Below the pieces are notes generated by a model. The model ran no database searches. It worked only from the letters and a program-made list of their open reading frames with translations, and was not told the origin of the DNA. A stretch of 64,000 bases of DNA from Saccharothrix sp. S26 (GTDB taxonomy: Bacteria > Actinomycetota > Actinomycetes > Mycobacteriales > Pseudonocardiaceae), in the NCBI RefSeq assembly GCF_021390395.1, contig NZ_JAJUWT010000028.1:96282-160281 (forward strand), read 5' to 3'. Of the stretch, positions 42,977-51,598 are shown piece after piece (the stretch's first letter is position 1; each line of letters begins with the position of its first letter). The position numbers and the translations under genes were made by a program.

Positions 42977-43788
42977 AGCGGGTCGGGGTGTGGGCGGCGC
43001 TGCTGGTCGTGGCGCTGGCGTTCGGCTACCCGTTCTGGTGGCTGGTCAGCGCGTCGTTGAAGGACCGGGCGCACGTGTTCGACAACGCGCTGCTGCCCCG
43101 GCCGTTCTCGCCGGGCAACTACGTCGAGGTGTGGCGGGCGGTGCCGCTGCTGACGTGGATCGGCAACAGCGTCGCGGTGGGGTTGGCGGCGGCGGTCGCG
43201 GCCACGGCGACGAGCGCCCTGGTGGCGTTCGGGTTCGCGATGTTCCGGTTCCCCGGCCGCAACGCCCTGTTCGGCGTGGTGCTGGCGACCATGATGCTGC
43301 CCGCGGCCGTGACCATGGTGCCGGTCTACCTGGAGTGGCACGCGCTGGGCCTGGCCACCACGCAGATCCCGCTGTGGGCGCAGAACCTGTTCGGCTCGGC
43401 GTTCTACATCTTCCTGCTGCGCCAGTTCTTCCTGGGCCTGCCGAGCGAGGTGTTCGACGCGGCGAAGGTCGACGGCGCGAGCGCGTGGCGGCTGTTCACC
43501 TCGATGGCGCTGCCGCTGGCGAAGCCGGGCCTGGTGGTGGTGTTCGTGTTCGAGCTGAAGGCGGCGTGGACCGACCTGGTCAAGCCGCTGATCTACCTGC
43601 GCGAGCCGGAGCTGTACACGCTGCCGCGCGGGTTGAAGGCGGTGCTGGACCGGTTCGGCGAGGGCGGTGAGGAGCAGTGGGAGCTGGTGCTGGCCGCGAG
43701 CGCCATCGCGACCGTGCCGATGGTCCTGCTGTTCCTGGTGGCGCAGCGGCACTTCGTGCGCGGCACGGTCACCCAGCACGTCGAGTGA
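42973..43788 (+). CDS. CUT1 permease, MalG-type
   Basis: A 271-residue permease. It has six membrane segments and an EAA-like loop in which alanine replaces part of the motif (FDAAKVDGASAWRLFTSMALPLAKPG). Start is GTG 42973 (GTGA overlap). The 3' end overlaps the convergent P-type ATPase gene by 20 bp, so the two mRNAs share antisense tails. Confidence 0.92.
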   Translation: MKRVGVWAALLVVALAFGYPFWWLVSASLKDRAHVFDNALLPRPFSPGNYVEVWRAVPLLTWIGNSVAVGLAAAVAATATSALVAFGFAMFRFPGRNALFGVVLATMMLPAAVTMVPVYLEWHALGLATTQIPLWAQNLFGSAFYIFLLRQFFLGLPSEVFDAAKVDGASAWRLFTSMALPLAKPGLVVVFVFELKAAWTDLVKPLIYLREPELYTLPRGLKAVLDRFGEGGEEQWELVLAASAIATVPMVLLFLVAQRHFVRGTVTQHVE

Positions 43789-46700
43789 CGAGCGGGTTCA
43801 GGGCCAGGCCGAGGACGTTCGCCGCGGTGGCGCTGGTCAGCGCGATGCCCCAGCCGACCGGGCCCAGGGGCGTGCAGCCGAAGAACCGGCTGACGCCGGG
43901 GGTCTGGATCACCGCGCCGAGCGCGGCGGCCGAGCCGAGGCTCGCGGCGAGCACCGACCGGTCCAGCCCGCCGGTGACCAGGGTCTGGCCGAGCTGGGTG
44001 CCGACCAGTGCGGCCAGCGCCACCGTGCTCGCCCGGCGGGCGCGGCCGGTGAGGCGGGCCGCCGTCCACGCCGCCGTGGCGCCGAGCGTGGTGGTGATCG
44101 CGCGGGCGGTGATGTCCCTGGTCAGCGCGTCGCCCAGGGACGACGACGGTCCTTCGCGCAGCAGGTCGGGCACGGACTCGCGGGCGGGCCCGCTCAGCGC
44201 GATGGCGAGCGCGGGCGCGAGGTCGGTCAGCAGGTTGACCAGCAGCAACTGCCGCGCGGTCAGCGGTGACCGACCCGTCAGCGCGGAGCCGAGCACGCTG
44301 AACGCGATCTCGCCGAGGTTGCCGCCCAGCAGGATCGCCAGCGCCTCGCGCACCGACGCCCACATGGCGCGGCCCTCCACCAGCGCCGCGATGATCGTCT
44401 CCAGCCGGTCGTCGGTCACCACCAGGTTGGCGGCGGCACGGGCGGCGGGCGTGCCGCGCCCGCCCAGCGCGATGCCGACGTCGGCCAGCCGGATCGCGGG
44501 CGCGTCGTTCGCGCCGTCGCCGGTCATCGCGACCACGCGGCCCAGCCGCTGGTAGGCCTCGATGATCCGCACCTTCTGCGCGGGGGTGCAGCGGGCGATC
44601 ACGTCGACCGTCGGCAGCAGGGCGTCGAGCTCGTCGTCGGCCAGCTCGTCCAGCCGCGACCCGGTCACCACGGTCAGGTCGTCGTCGCCGTTGACCTCGC
44701 CGGCGATCGCCTCGCCGGTGGCCGGGTGGTCGCCGGTGATCATCACGATCCGCACACCCGCTTCGCGCAGCTTCGCCGCGGCCGGTGGCGCGCCGTCGCG
44801 CACGGGGTCGGCCAGCGCGACGAAACCCAGCAGCGTTAAGTCCTTCACGTGGTCGTCGGTCACGGCGTCGCCGTCGAAGCCGGCGCGTTCGGCGACCGCC
44901 AGCACCCGGTGGCCGCGACCGGCCAGCCGCGCCGCCCGCCGCTCCAGCCGCCGCAGCTCCCGGGGATCGGCGTCGCAGCGCGGCAGCACCGTCTCCGGCG
45001 CGCCCTTCACGCTCAGCACCAGCCGTTCGCCTACCCTGCCCGCGGTCGCGTGGTAGCCGCGCGACGGTTCGAACGGCAGCGCTTCGACCGGCGTCCAACC
45101 CCGCGCGCCGGTCGTCGGGTCGACGCGCGCCCGCCGTGCGCCCTCCAGCACCGCGCGGTCGGTCTGGTGCGCGAGGTCGTCCGGGTCGTCGGCGGCGGGC
45201 GTGGCGCGGACGGCGGCGGCCAGGACCCGGCGCAGCGCGTCGTCCAGCTCGTCGAGGTCCGCGCCGCGGCGGCCGTCGTCGACGCGGCTCACGGTCAGCC
45301 TGCCCTCGGTCAGCGTGCCGGTCTTGTCGAAGCACAGCACGTCGACCCGGCCCAGCGCCTCGATGGTGCGCGGGTTGCGGACCAGCGCGCCATGCTCGGC
45401 CAGCCGCCGTGCCGCGGCCAGCTGCGCCGCGTTGACCAGGAACGGCAGCCCTTCGGGCACGGAGGCGACGGCGAGGTTCACCGCCGCGCCCATGCTCTGC
45501 CGCAGCGGCACGCCCCGCAGCAGCCCCGCGCCGGTGACCGCCACCGCCGAGCCGAGCGCGACCGGCAGCGTCTTGCGGGTCAGGTCGGCCAGCCGCGCCT
45601 CGACGCCCGTGGTGGGCGTGGTGCGGCGGGCCGCGGCCATGCCGCGGCCGACCTCCGTGGCGTCACCGGTCGCCACCACCACGGCCAGCGCCTCGCCCGC
45701 CGCGATCGTGGTGCCCTCGTAGAGCATGGACGACCGGTCGGCCGGGTCGGCGGCCACCACCGGGGCCGGGTCCTTGGGCACGGGCAGGGACTCGCCGGTG
45801 ACCGACGACTCGTCGGCCTCCAGCCCGTCGCCGTCGAGCAGGCGGCAGTCGGCGGGCACCACGTCGCCCGCGGCCAGGCGCACCACGTCGCCGAGCACCA
45901 GCTCGTCCGCCGTCACCTCGCGGTCCCGGCCGTCGCGCACCACCGCGGCGCGCACCGCGGACCGGCCGAGCAGCGTGGCCAGCGCCCGGTCGGTGACGAC
46001 CTGCTGCACGCTGCCGACCAACGCCGACACGCCGACCACCCCGGCCACCAGCGCCGCGTCGACCGGCGAGCCCACCGCCGCCGACACGGCCGCACCGCCC
46101 GCGAGCACGGGCGTGAGCGGGTTGGCCAGCTCGGCCAGGAACGCGCTGCCCAGGCTGGTGCCGACGGCCTGCCGCCCGGTCGACGTGCGCCGCCTGCGCC
46201 GCGCCTCCCGTTCGGCCAACCCGTCCCGACCCGAGCCGAGCCGGTCCAGCACCACGTCCGCCGGCATCAGGTGCCACGGCTGCGACGTGGCCGGTGCGAC
46301 GACGGCACGGCCGCCGGGCAGCCGCTTCGCCCGCCACACGCCGTCCGCGAACGCGATCGCCGACGCCCCGTCGACCGCACGTGCTGCGTTCCGGGCGGGC
46401 GCGGGGCCACGCGTGCTCAGCGCGCTGACCGCCCCGATGCCGCTCGCGGCCTGGGCGAGCATGATCGCGTCCCGGGTCACCCGGCGGGCGGCCGGCACCG
46501 CCTCCACCAGCAGCACCGCCGCGTCGAGGTCCCGGACGACGACGTGCGCGCCCCACGGCGGCGGCCGGCCGTCGCGGTGCACGCCCACGCCGCAGTCCGC
46601 CGAGCCGAGCGCGCGGCGGTGGTCCGACACGAGCATCACCACGTGCCCGTCGCCCTGCAGTTCGCGCACCGCCCCGACCAGGCCGTGGCCGGAGGGGACG

Positions 46701-48163
46701 ACCTGGTCGGCGCACCGGACCGGCGGGTGGTCCCGGTCCGTGGCCACGACCAGGCGCAACCCCGCCTCGCGGGCGGCCGACGCGAGCGCTTCCACCACGG
46801 GCGGTGTCTCCACGTCGACCGCCAGCACGGCCTGCAACCTGCGCTTGTCGATCAGGCCGAGCACGGCCGCGTGACCGGCCAGCTCACGCTGTTCGCGCAC
46901 ACCCCTGCGCCCCTGCGGGTCCAGGCGGTCGATGGGGCCGATGGCCCAGTCCCCGTCCCGCCGCACCGCCGTCGGGTCCTCGGGGTCGAACAGCGCGAAC
47001 GCCCGCTCGGCCGCGTCCGCCGGCGCGGTGCCCGCCAACGGCACGAGGTCGGCGAGCACCGACCGACCCGAGCCGAGCGCGGCCTCGTCGAGCACCAGCA
47101 CGTCGACCGCGTCCAGGCGGCGCAGCGCGGAGCGCTCCATGACCAGCGCGTTCCTGGTGGCCAGCACGCGGCCGAGCTGGGCGGCGAACGCGGCCCCGCC
47201 GACCGCCGGCGCCTTCGGCAGGCTCGCCACGCCCAGCGCGGCGGCCCGGCGCAGCCCGGTGAACGGGATCGCGCCCACCGTCGCCGCCGCGCCCGCCGCC
47301 AACGCCCGGCGCGCGTAGCGGTCCGCGGGCCCCTCGGGGAACGGGCGCGGCCGTTCGACCGCGATCGGCTCGGCCTCGGCGTCGTCCGGGCCGTCGATCA
47401 GGTCCGCCTCGGCGGCGCACCACGCCCGTTCGTGCGCCTTGACCTCGCGCCACTGCTGCACGCGTTGGGCGATGTCCAGCACCGTGCTGCCACCGCGTGA
47501 CGCGAGGCCCTGCACGAGCGCGGCGACCACCGACGTGGCCGCGTCGGCGCGTTCGCGGCCCTGGAGCCGTCCGGCGGCCAGTTCCCGCAGCTTCGGGTGC
47601 AGGTCCACGGCCGCGATCAGCGCGCCCAGCTCGCCCGGGACCGGCGCCCAGGGCGCGATCTTCGTGATGGCGGCCAGCGCCAGGCCCGCGGCGTCGGCGG
47701 CGAGCGTGGGCAGCAGCCGGGTGCCCTCGAGGCCGTCCGCCGGGTGGTGCAGCTCGTCCTCGACCAGGCGCTCGTCCTCGGTGGCGGGCTCGACCTCGGC
47801 CCGGCGCACCAGCGCGACCAGGTCCTTCGTGGCCGGCGCGGGGTCGTCCACGGCCACGATCACGCGGGCGGACGGGGCGTTCACCCTGGCCCAGCGCACG
47901 CCGGGGTGGCCCTCCAGCGCGCGTTCGACGCGCTCGGCCACCTGCTTGCCGCGCGGGCCGTGCACGCCGTGCGCCTCGATGTGCAGCCGCCCCGGGCACG
48001 ACCACACCTTGCGGCGGTCGCGGCGCGGCACGGCGGTCTGCTCCAGCGGCGCCAGGGCCAGTTCGACCAGCCCCTTGGCGAGGCCGCCCACCGTGCGCAC
48101 GGGGTCGATGCCGAGGAGTTCCACCGTGGCTGTCTTCCCGGTGCCGTGACGTCCATGCACCAC
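43769..48163 (-). CDS. CtpI/CtpH-like P-type cation ATPase with degenerate N-terminal ATPase module
   Basis: A 1464-residue protein, about twice the usual P-type ATPase size. The active half has TGES (about 789), PEGLP in the fourth membrane segment (about 903), the phosphorylated Asp in DKTGTLTEG (about 944), MITGDHPATG, and GDGANDAP (about 1213). PEGLP resembles P2-type calcium or sodium pumps. The N-terminal half repeats the layout in decayed form: HMA-like region (about 45-135), then LDAVDVLVLDEAALGSG (about 350) where DKTGT is expected. Mycobacterial CtpH/CtpI have comparable size. Start GTG 48163 is uncertain, and a GTG at 48121 (VELLGIDPVRTV) is possible. The ion is not determinable. 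Confidence 0.88.
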   Translation of the reverse strand: MVHGRHGTGKTATVELLGIDPVRTVGGLAKGLVELALAPLEQTAVPRRDRRKVWSCPGRLHIEAHGVHGPRGKQVAERVERALEGHPGVRWARVNAPSARVIVAVDDPAPATKDLVALVRRAEVEPATEDERLVEDELHHPADGLEGTRLLPTLAADAAGLALAAITKIAPWAPVPGELGALIAAVDLHPKLRELAAGRLQGRERADAATSVVAALVQGLASRGGSTVLDIAQRVQQWREVKAHERAWCAAEADLIDGPDDAEAEPIAVERPRPFPEGPADRYARRALAAGAAATVGAIPFTGLRRAAALGVASLPKAPAVGGAAFAAQLGRVLATRNALVMERSALRRLDAVDVLVLDEAALGSGRSVLADLVPLAGTAPADAAERAFALFDPEDPTAVRRDGDWAIGPIDRLDPQGRRGVREQRELAGHAAVLGLIDKRRLQAVLAVDVETPPVVEALASAAREAGLRLVVATDRDHPPVRCADQVVPSGHGLVGAVRELQGDGHVVMLVSDHRRALGSADCGVGVHRDGRPPPWGAHVVVRDLDAAVLLVEAVPAARRVTRDAIMLAQAASGIGAVSALSTRGPAPARNAARAVDGASAIAFADGVWRAKRLPGGRAVVAPATSQPWHLMPADVVLDRLGSGRDGLAEREARRRRRTSTGRQAVGTSLGSAFLAELANPLTPVLAGGAAVSAAVGSPVDAALVAGVVGVSALVGSVQQVVTDRALATLLGRSAVRAAVVRDGRDREVTADELVLGDVVRLAAGDVVPADCRLLDGDGLEADESSVTGESLPVPKDPAPVVAADPADRSSMLYEGTTIAAGEALAVVVATGDATEVGRGMAAARRTTPTTGVEARLADLTRKTLPVALGSAVAVTGAGLLRGVPLRQSMGAAVNLAVASVPEGLPFLVNAAQLAAARRLAEHGALVRNPRTIEALGRVDVLCFDKTGTLTEGRLTVSRVDDGRRGADLDELDDALRRVLAAAVRATPAADDPDDLAHQTDRAVLEGARRARVDPTTGARGWTPVEALPFEPSRGYHATAGRVGERLVLSVKGAPETVLPRCDADPRELRRLERRAARLAGRGHRVLAVAERAGFDGDAVTDDHVKDLTLLGFVALADPVRDGAPPAAAKLREAGVRIVMITGDHPATGEAIAGEVNGDDDLTVVTGSRLDELADDELDALLPTVDVIARCTPAQKVRIIEAYQRLGRVVAMTGDGANDAPAIRLADVGIALGGRGTPAARAAANLVVTDDRLETIIAALVEGRAMWASVREALAILLGGNLGEIAFSVLGSALTGRSPLTARQLLLVNLLTDLAPALAIALSGPARESVPDLLREGPSSSLGDALTRDITARAITTTLGATAAWTAARLTGRARRASTVALAALVGTQLGQTLVTGGLDRSVLAASLGSAAALGAVIQTPGVSRFFGCTPLGPVGWGIALTSATAANVLGLALNPLVTRRAG

Positions 48164-48178
48164 GATCGGGCGGTGCGG

Positions 48179-48553
48179 TCAGTCCTCGAAGACCAGCTCG
48201 GCCCACACCGTGGTGAACTTCGCCTGCGTCAGCACGCCCCAGCGCGCCGACAGCCCGTCGACCAGCGTCAACCCGGCCGACGACCGCCACGGCACGGGCC
48301 GGCGCACCGCCCGGTCGCGCACGCTGACGACCAGCGCCTGCCGCCACCGGTCCAGCACGAGCTCGACCACGTACGGCGGCGAACCGTGCCGGTGGGCGTT
48401 GTCGTACAGCTCGCCGACCACGAGGCCGACCAGCAGCACGTCGAACCCGGGCCAGCCCTCCAGGTGTGCGCGCAGCCACCGGGCGACCTCGTCGGGCGAG
48501 GTCGCGTCCCCGTCCTGGACGACCAGGACAACCGTGTCGTGGCCGGCCGTCAC
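48179..48553 (-). CDS. RsbW-like HATPase_c protein (anti-sigma factor kinase family)
   Basis: A 124-residue GHKL ATPase domain protein. The N-box is LYDNAHRHG and the G1 region is GLTLVDGLSARWG. It resembles the short stand-alone anti-sigma or regulatory kinases common in actinomycetes. It lies 15 nt upstream of the P-type ATPase gene on the same strand, so both may share a transcript. No cognate sigma or anti-anti-sigma gene is nearby. Confidence 0.8.
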   Translation of the reverse strand: MTAGHDTVVLVVQDGDATSPDEVARWLRAHLEGWPGFDVLLVGLVVGELYDNAHRHGSPPYVVELVLDRWRQALVVSVRDRAVRRPVPWRSSAGLTLVDGLSARWGVLTQAKFTTVWAELVFED

Positions 48554-48654
48554 GCCGACGAGCCTCCCACCACCTCGCCCGTCCGCACCTGACGACTGCC
48601 TTGCGATCGCCGAGCGGTTTGCCCCCGCGGGCGTCGGGTAGGCGAAGGGGTGCC

Positions 48655-49926
48655 ATGAGCCGTTACGGGGACGAGGTCGCGGCGCGGGCCGTGCCGTTGC
48701 GCGACGCGGGCGACTTCGACGTGCTGCTGGACCGCGTGGGCGACGCGCGGGTGGTGATGCTGGGCGAGGCCAGCCACGGCACCCACGAGTTCTACTCCTG
48801 GCGTGCCGCGCTGACCAGGCGGTTGATCACGGAGAAGGGCTTCTCGTTCGTGGCGGTGGAGGGCGACTGGCCCGCGTGCGACCGGGTCGACCGGGCCGTG
48901 CGCGGCCTCGGTGAGGATCCGCGGGTCGCGCTGGCCGCGTTCGACCGGTGGCCGACGTGGATGTGGGCGAACGAGGAGGTCGTGGACTTCTGCCGGTGGT
49001 TGCGCGCCCACAACGCCGGCCTGGCGCCGCGGGAGCGGGTCGCGTGGCACGGCCTCGACGTCTACTCGCTGTGGGAGTCGTTGCGCGCGGTCCTGACCCA
49101 CCTGCGCGAGCACGACCCGCGCGAGGTGCCCGCGGCGCTGGCCGCGTACCGGTGCTTCGAGCCGCACGGCGAAGACCCGCGGCAGTACGCGATGTCGACC
49201 CGGTTCGTGCCCGAGGGCTGCGAGAACGAGGTGGTCGACCTGCTGGTGCGGCTGCGGCACAGGGCGGCCGGCGGCGCGGGTCGGTTCGGGGCGTGGCAGA
49301 ACGCCGAGGTCGTCGCCGGCGCCGAGCGCTACTACCGGGCGATGCTGGGCGGGCAGTCGTCGTGGAACGTCCGGGACCGGCACATGGACGAGATCCTGGA
49401 CCGGCTGCTGGACCACCACGGGCCCGACTCGAAGGCGGTCGTCTGGGCGCACAACACCCACGTCGGCGACGCCCGTGCCACCGACATGGCCGCGTCCGGG
49501 CTGGTCAACCTGGGTCAGCTCGCCCGTGAGCGCTTCGGCGACCCCCGGGTGGTGCTGGTCGGCTTCGGCACCCATCGCGGCACCGTGATCGCGGCTGAGG
49601 CGTGGGGTTCGGGCACGCGGTCCACGCCGGTGCCGCCGGCCCGTCCCGGTTCGCTGGAAGACGTGCTGCACCGGACCGCGCCCGCCGAGGCGCTGTTCGT
49701 GTTCCCGCGCCCCGGCGGGCCGGACCTGCTGACCGCCGTGCTCCCCCACCGCGCCATCGGGGTCGTCTACCACCCCGAGCGGGAGCGCTGGGGGAACTAC
49801 GTGCCGACGGTCGCGGGTGAGCGTTACGACGCGTTCGTGTGGTGCGACCGGAGTACCGCGCTGCGGCCCCTGCGCGCGGACCGGGTGGACGTGTTCGAAC
49901 CCGAGACGTATCCGAGCGGTGTCTGA
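48655..49926 (+). CDS. Erythromycin esterase family protein
   Basis: A 423-residue member of the EreA/EreB-like superfamily (PF05139). It has LGEASHGTHEFYSWR (about 38-52), EGDWPACDRVDRAVR and WAHNTHVGDARATDM, which hold the catalytic Glu/His residues. The start is ATG 48655 with GAAGGGG 5 nt upstream. Chromosomal family members seldom inactivate macrolides, so resistance should not be assumed. It is divergent from the HATPase gene. Confidence 0.9.
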   Translation: MSRYGDEVAARAVPLRDAGDFDVLLDRVGDARVVMLGEASHGTHEFYSWRAALTRRLITEKGFSFVAVEGDWPACDRVDRAVRGLGEDPRVALAAFDRWPTWMWANEEVVDFCRWLRAHNAGLAPRERVAWHGLDVYSLWESLRAVLTHLREHDPREVPAALAAYRCFEPHGEDPRQYAMSTRFVPEGCENEVVDLLVRLRHRAAGGAGRFGAWQNAEVVAGAERYYRAMLGGQSSWNVRDRHMDEILDRLLDHHGPDSKAVVWAHNTHVGDARATDMAASGLVNLGQLARERFGDPRVVLVGFGTHRGTVIAAEAWGSGTRSTPVPPARPGSLEDVLHRTAPAEALFVFPRPGGPDLLTAVLPHRAIGVVYHPERERWGNYVPTVAGERYDAFVWCDRSTALRPLRADRVDVFEPETYPSGV

Positions 49927-50023
49927 ACGTCACCGGGCGACCTGGGGCTGACCTCGAAAAACGAGAGCTTGATAACATCGTGTCACGGCCACCGCGCGCC
50001 GTCCGCTCGACAAGGATGGCACC

Positions 50024-50437
50024 GTGACCAAGGCACAGAGAATCGCAGCGGCGTGGGCGAACCTGCCCGCACCGGAATTGACCGACCAGGTCCGCCTCCT
50101 GGTCAAGGCCCGCGACGCCGCCGCGCGCGCCGTCTGGTCGGCCGTGCGCGAGAACCCGGTGATCGCCGCGCGGGTGCGCGGCGCGTTGGCGGGCCTGAAG
50201 GCGGAGTACCGCGGTCATCGCGACGAGGCCATGTGGCTGATGTGGATCGGCCAGGTCCAGCAGCAACTGGCCGTGCAGGCCGCCGCGCCGGTCCTGGAGC
50301 CCGTGGTCGAGGACGTCGTGCCCGAGCTGGAGCCGGTCGTCGAGCAGTGGACCCCCGTCCAGGAGCCGACCCCGCCGCGCCCGGTGAGCGACGCCCCTCC
50401 CGTGCTGTTCCAGGAACCCGCCCCGTCCGCGAAGTAA
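50024..50437 (+). CDS. Small hypothetical protein with acidic Pro/Val tail
   Basis: A 137-residue protein. An N-terminal helical region (about 1-85; TKAQRIAAAWANLPAPELTDQVRLLVKARDAAARAVW) is followed by a Pro/Glu/Val-rich tail with near-repeats VLEPVVEDVV and ELEPVVEQW. Start is GTG 50024 with AGGA upstream. A TAACAT-like -10 lies near 49973. The function is unknown. Confidence 0.6.
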   Translation: MTKAQRIAAAWANLPAPELTDQVRLLVKARDAAARAVWSAVRENPVIAARVRGALAGLKAEYRGHRDEAMWLMWIGQVQQQLAVQAAAPVLEPVVEDVVPELEPVVEQWTPVQEPTPPRPVSDAPPVLFQEPAPSAK

Positions 50438-50523
50438 CCCCTCGGGTCTCGCGGCCGGGCCCGCACGGGCGCGATGATGCCGTTGGGACCGGCCGGGCGC
50501 GCCGGCGGAAGCGAGGACGGCTG

Positions 50524-51144
50524 GTGGCGTCGACCGACACCCGGCGGGTGGTGAGCCAGGACCAGGTGCTGCGCGGCGCCTGCCTGTTCTTCCTGCGGCA
50601 CGGCCGGGTCGAGATGGACGCCCTGGCGGCGAGCCTGGCCATCAGCCGCGCCACGTTGTACCGGATCGTGCACAGCCGCGACGGCCTGCTGGCCGACGTC
50701 CTGTGGTCCCTGGCGGACCGCCTCCTCTCCCGCGCCCGTCGGGAACGCACGAACGGCGGCGTCGAAGGCGTCCTCGAGGTGACGCGACGGTTCGTGGCCG
50801 AACTGCGCGCCGCGGGCCCGTTCCGCGCCTTCCTGCGCGGTGAACCGGAGACCGCCGCCCGGGTCCTGTTCAACTCGTCCAGCGGCGTCCACCGACGCGC
50901 GGTGTCGGCGCAGAAGGAGATCCTGCTGGAGGTCGACTCGGGCCCCTGGTCAACCGCCGCGCTGGACCAGGTGGCATTCCTTTACGTGCGAATCGTGGAG
51001 TCCACCCTCTACGCGGAACTGCTCACCGGCGCACCTTTGGACCCCGCCCTGGCCGAAACCGCCGCCCGCACCATCCTTCTCCAGCACGCTGACCCAGGCC
51101 CCATCTCCTCTGCACCTCCGTCTCCCTCATCCCCACGCACCTGA
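50524..51144 (+). CDS. QsdR-like TetR-family regulator
   Basis: A 206-residue regulator. The TetR-type helix-turn-helix is RGACLFFLRHGRVEMDALAASLAISRATLYRIVHSRDGLLADVL, like QsdR. The C-terminal ligand domain is divergent, and it ends in a Pro/Ser tail. GTG 50524 with GAGG 7 nt upstream is preferred. The target is unknown. Confidence 0.85.
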   Translation: MASTDTRRVVSQDQVLRGACLFFLRHGRVEMDALAASLAISRATLYRIVHSRDGLLADVLWSLADRLLSRARRERTNGGVEGVLEVTRRFVAELRAAGPFRAFLRGEPETAARVLFNSSSGVHRRAVSAQKEILLEVDSGPWSTAALDQVAFLYVRIVESTLYAELLTGAPLDPALAETAARTILLQHADPGPISSAPPSPSSPRT

Positions 51145-51305
51145 CGCGCCCCCACCTGACCGCCATGCCTCCTCGCCGCCGGGCCGGCCGTTTTATCCGG
51201 CTAACGTGAGAAATGCGGTTCAGGTTGTCAAAGGTTGCACTCTTCCCCCGATCGAGCGTCACCCAACCCGCCCCCATCGGACCCGCCACCCCACCGCAGA
51301 GGCCC
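51145..51305. other. Intergenic, no gene
   Basis: A gap between the TetR-like gene and the palindromic element. I see only a weak GCCGG/CCGGC inverted repeat around 51178-51204 and no coding signal. Confidence 0.4.
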
Positions 51306-51429
51306 GATTTGACATGGGTTCGGGTGCTTTAGGCTGGTCGAAGCCGGGCAGGCTTGGCGGGCGCTTTATCCGCCATGCCTGCCCGGCTTTGGCCTGCCTG
51401 GAGTGCCCGTAAGGGCCCCATGTCAAATC
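51306..51429. repeat. Nested ~124-bp palindromic element
   Basis: The outer perfect 13-bp inverted repeat is GATTTGACATGGG (51306-51318) with 51417-51429. The inner stem 51341-51360 pairs with 51370-51389 over 20 bp with one mismatch, loop GCGCTTTAT. Intermediate arms pair imperfectly. It resembles a MITE-like or REP-like element or a structured RNA. The following stretch 51430-51598 has no gene and precedes a secreted hydrolase. Confidence 0.8.
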
Positions 51430-51598
51430 GAGCCGGACCCAACCCCGGGTTTGACCGAACCGCGCTTCCCGGACTCCCACTCCACCTCTCCCCTCGCTGC
51501 GACAGCGGTCTCACGATCGGTTCGCGTCCTGGTGCCCGCTGTCAACGGCCGGCTACCGTCGGCGATGATCCCCATCCCCCATCGCTGTGGGAGCCGGT

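Noticed and set aside
48130..48163. P-loop-like HGTGKTA at the P-type ATPase N-terminus
   Set aside because: It lies in the uncertain first residues, lacks the surrounding beta strand/helix, and probably precedes the true start.
48655..49926. Macrolide resistance gene
   Set aside because: The family match is to the broad erythromycin-esterase superfamily. Chromosomal members without mobile context are not evidence of resistance.
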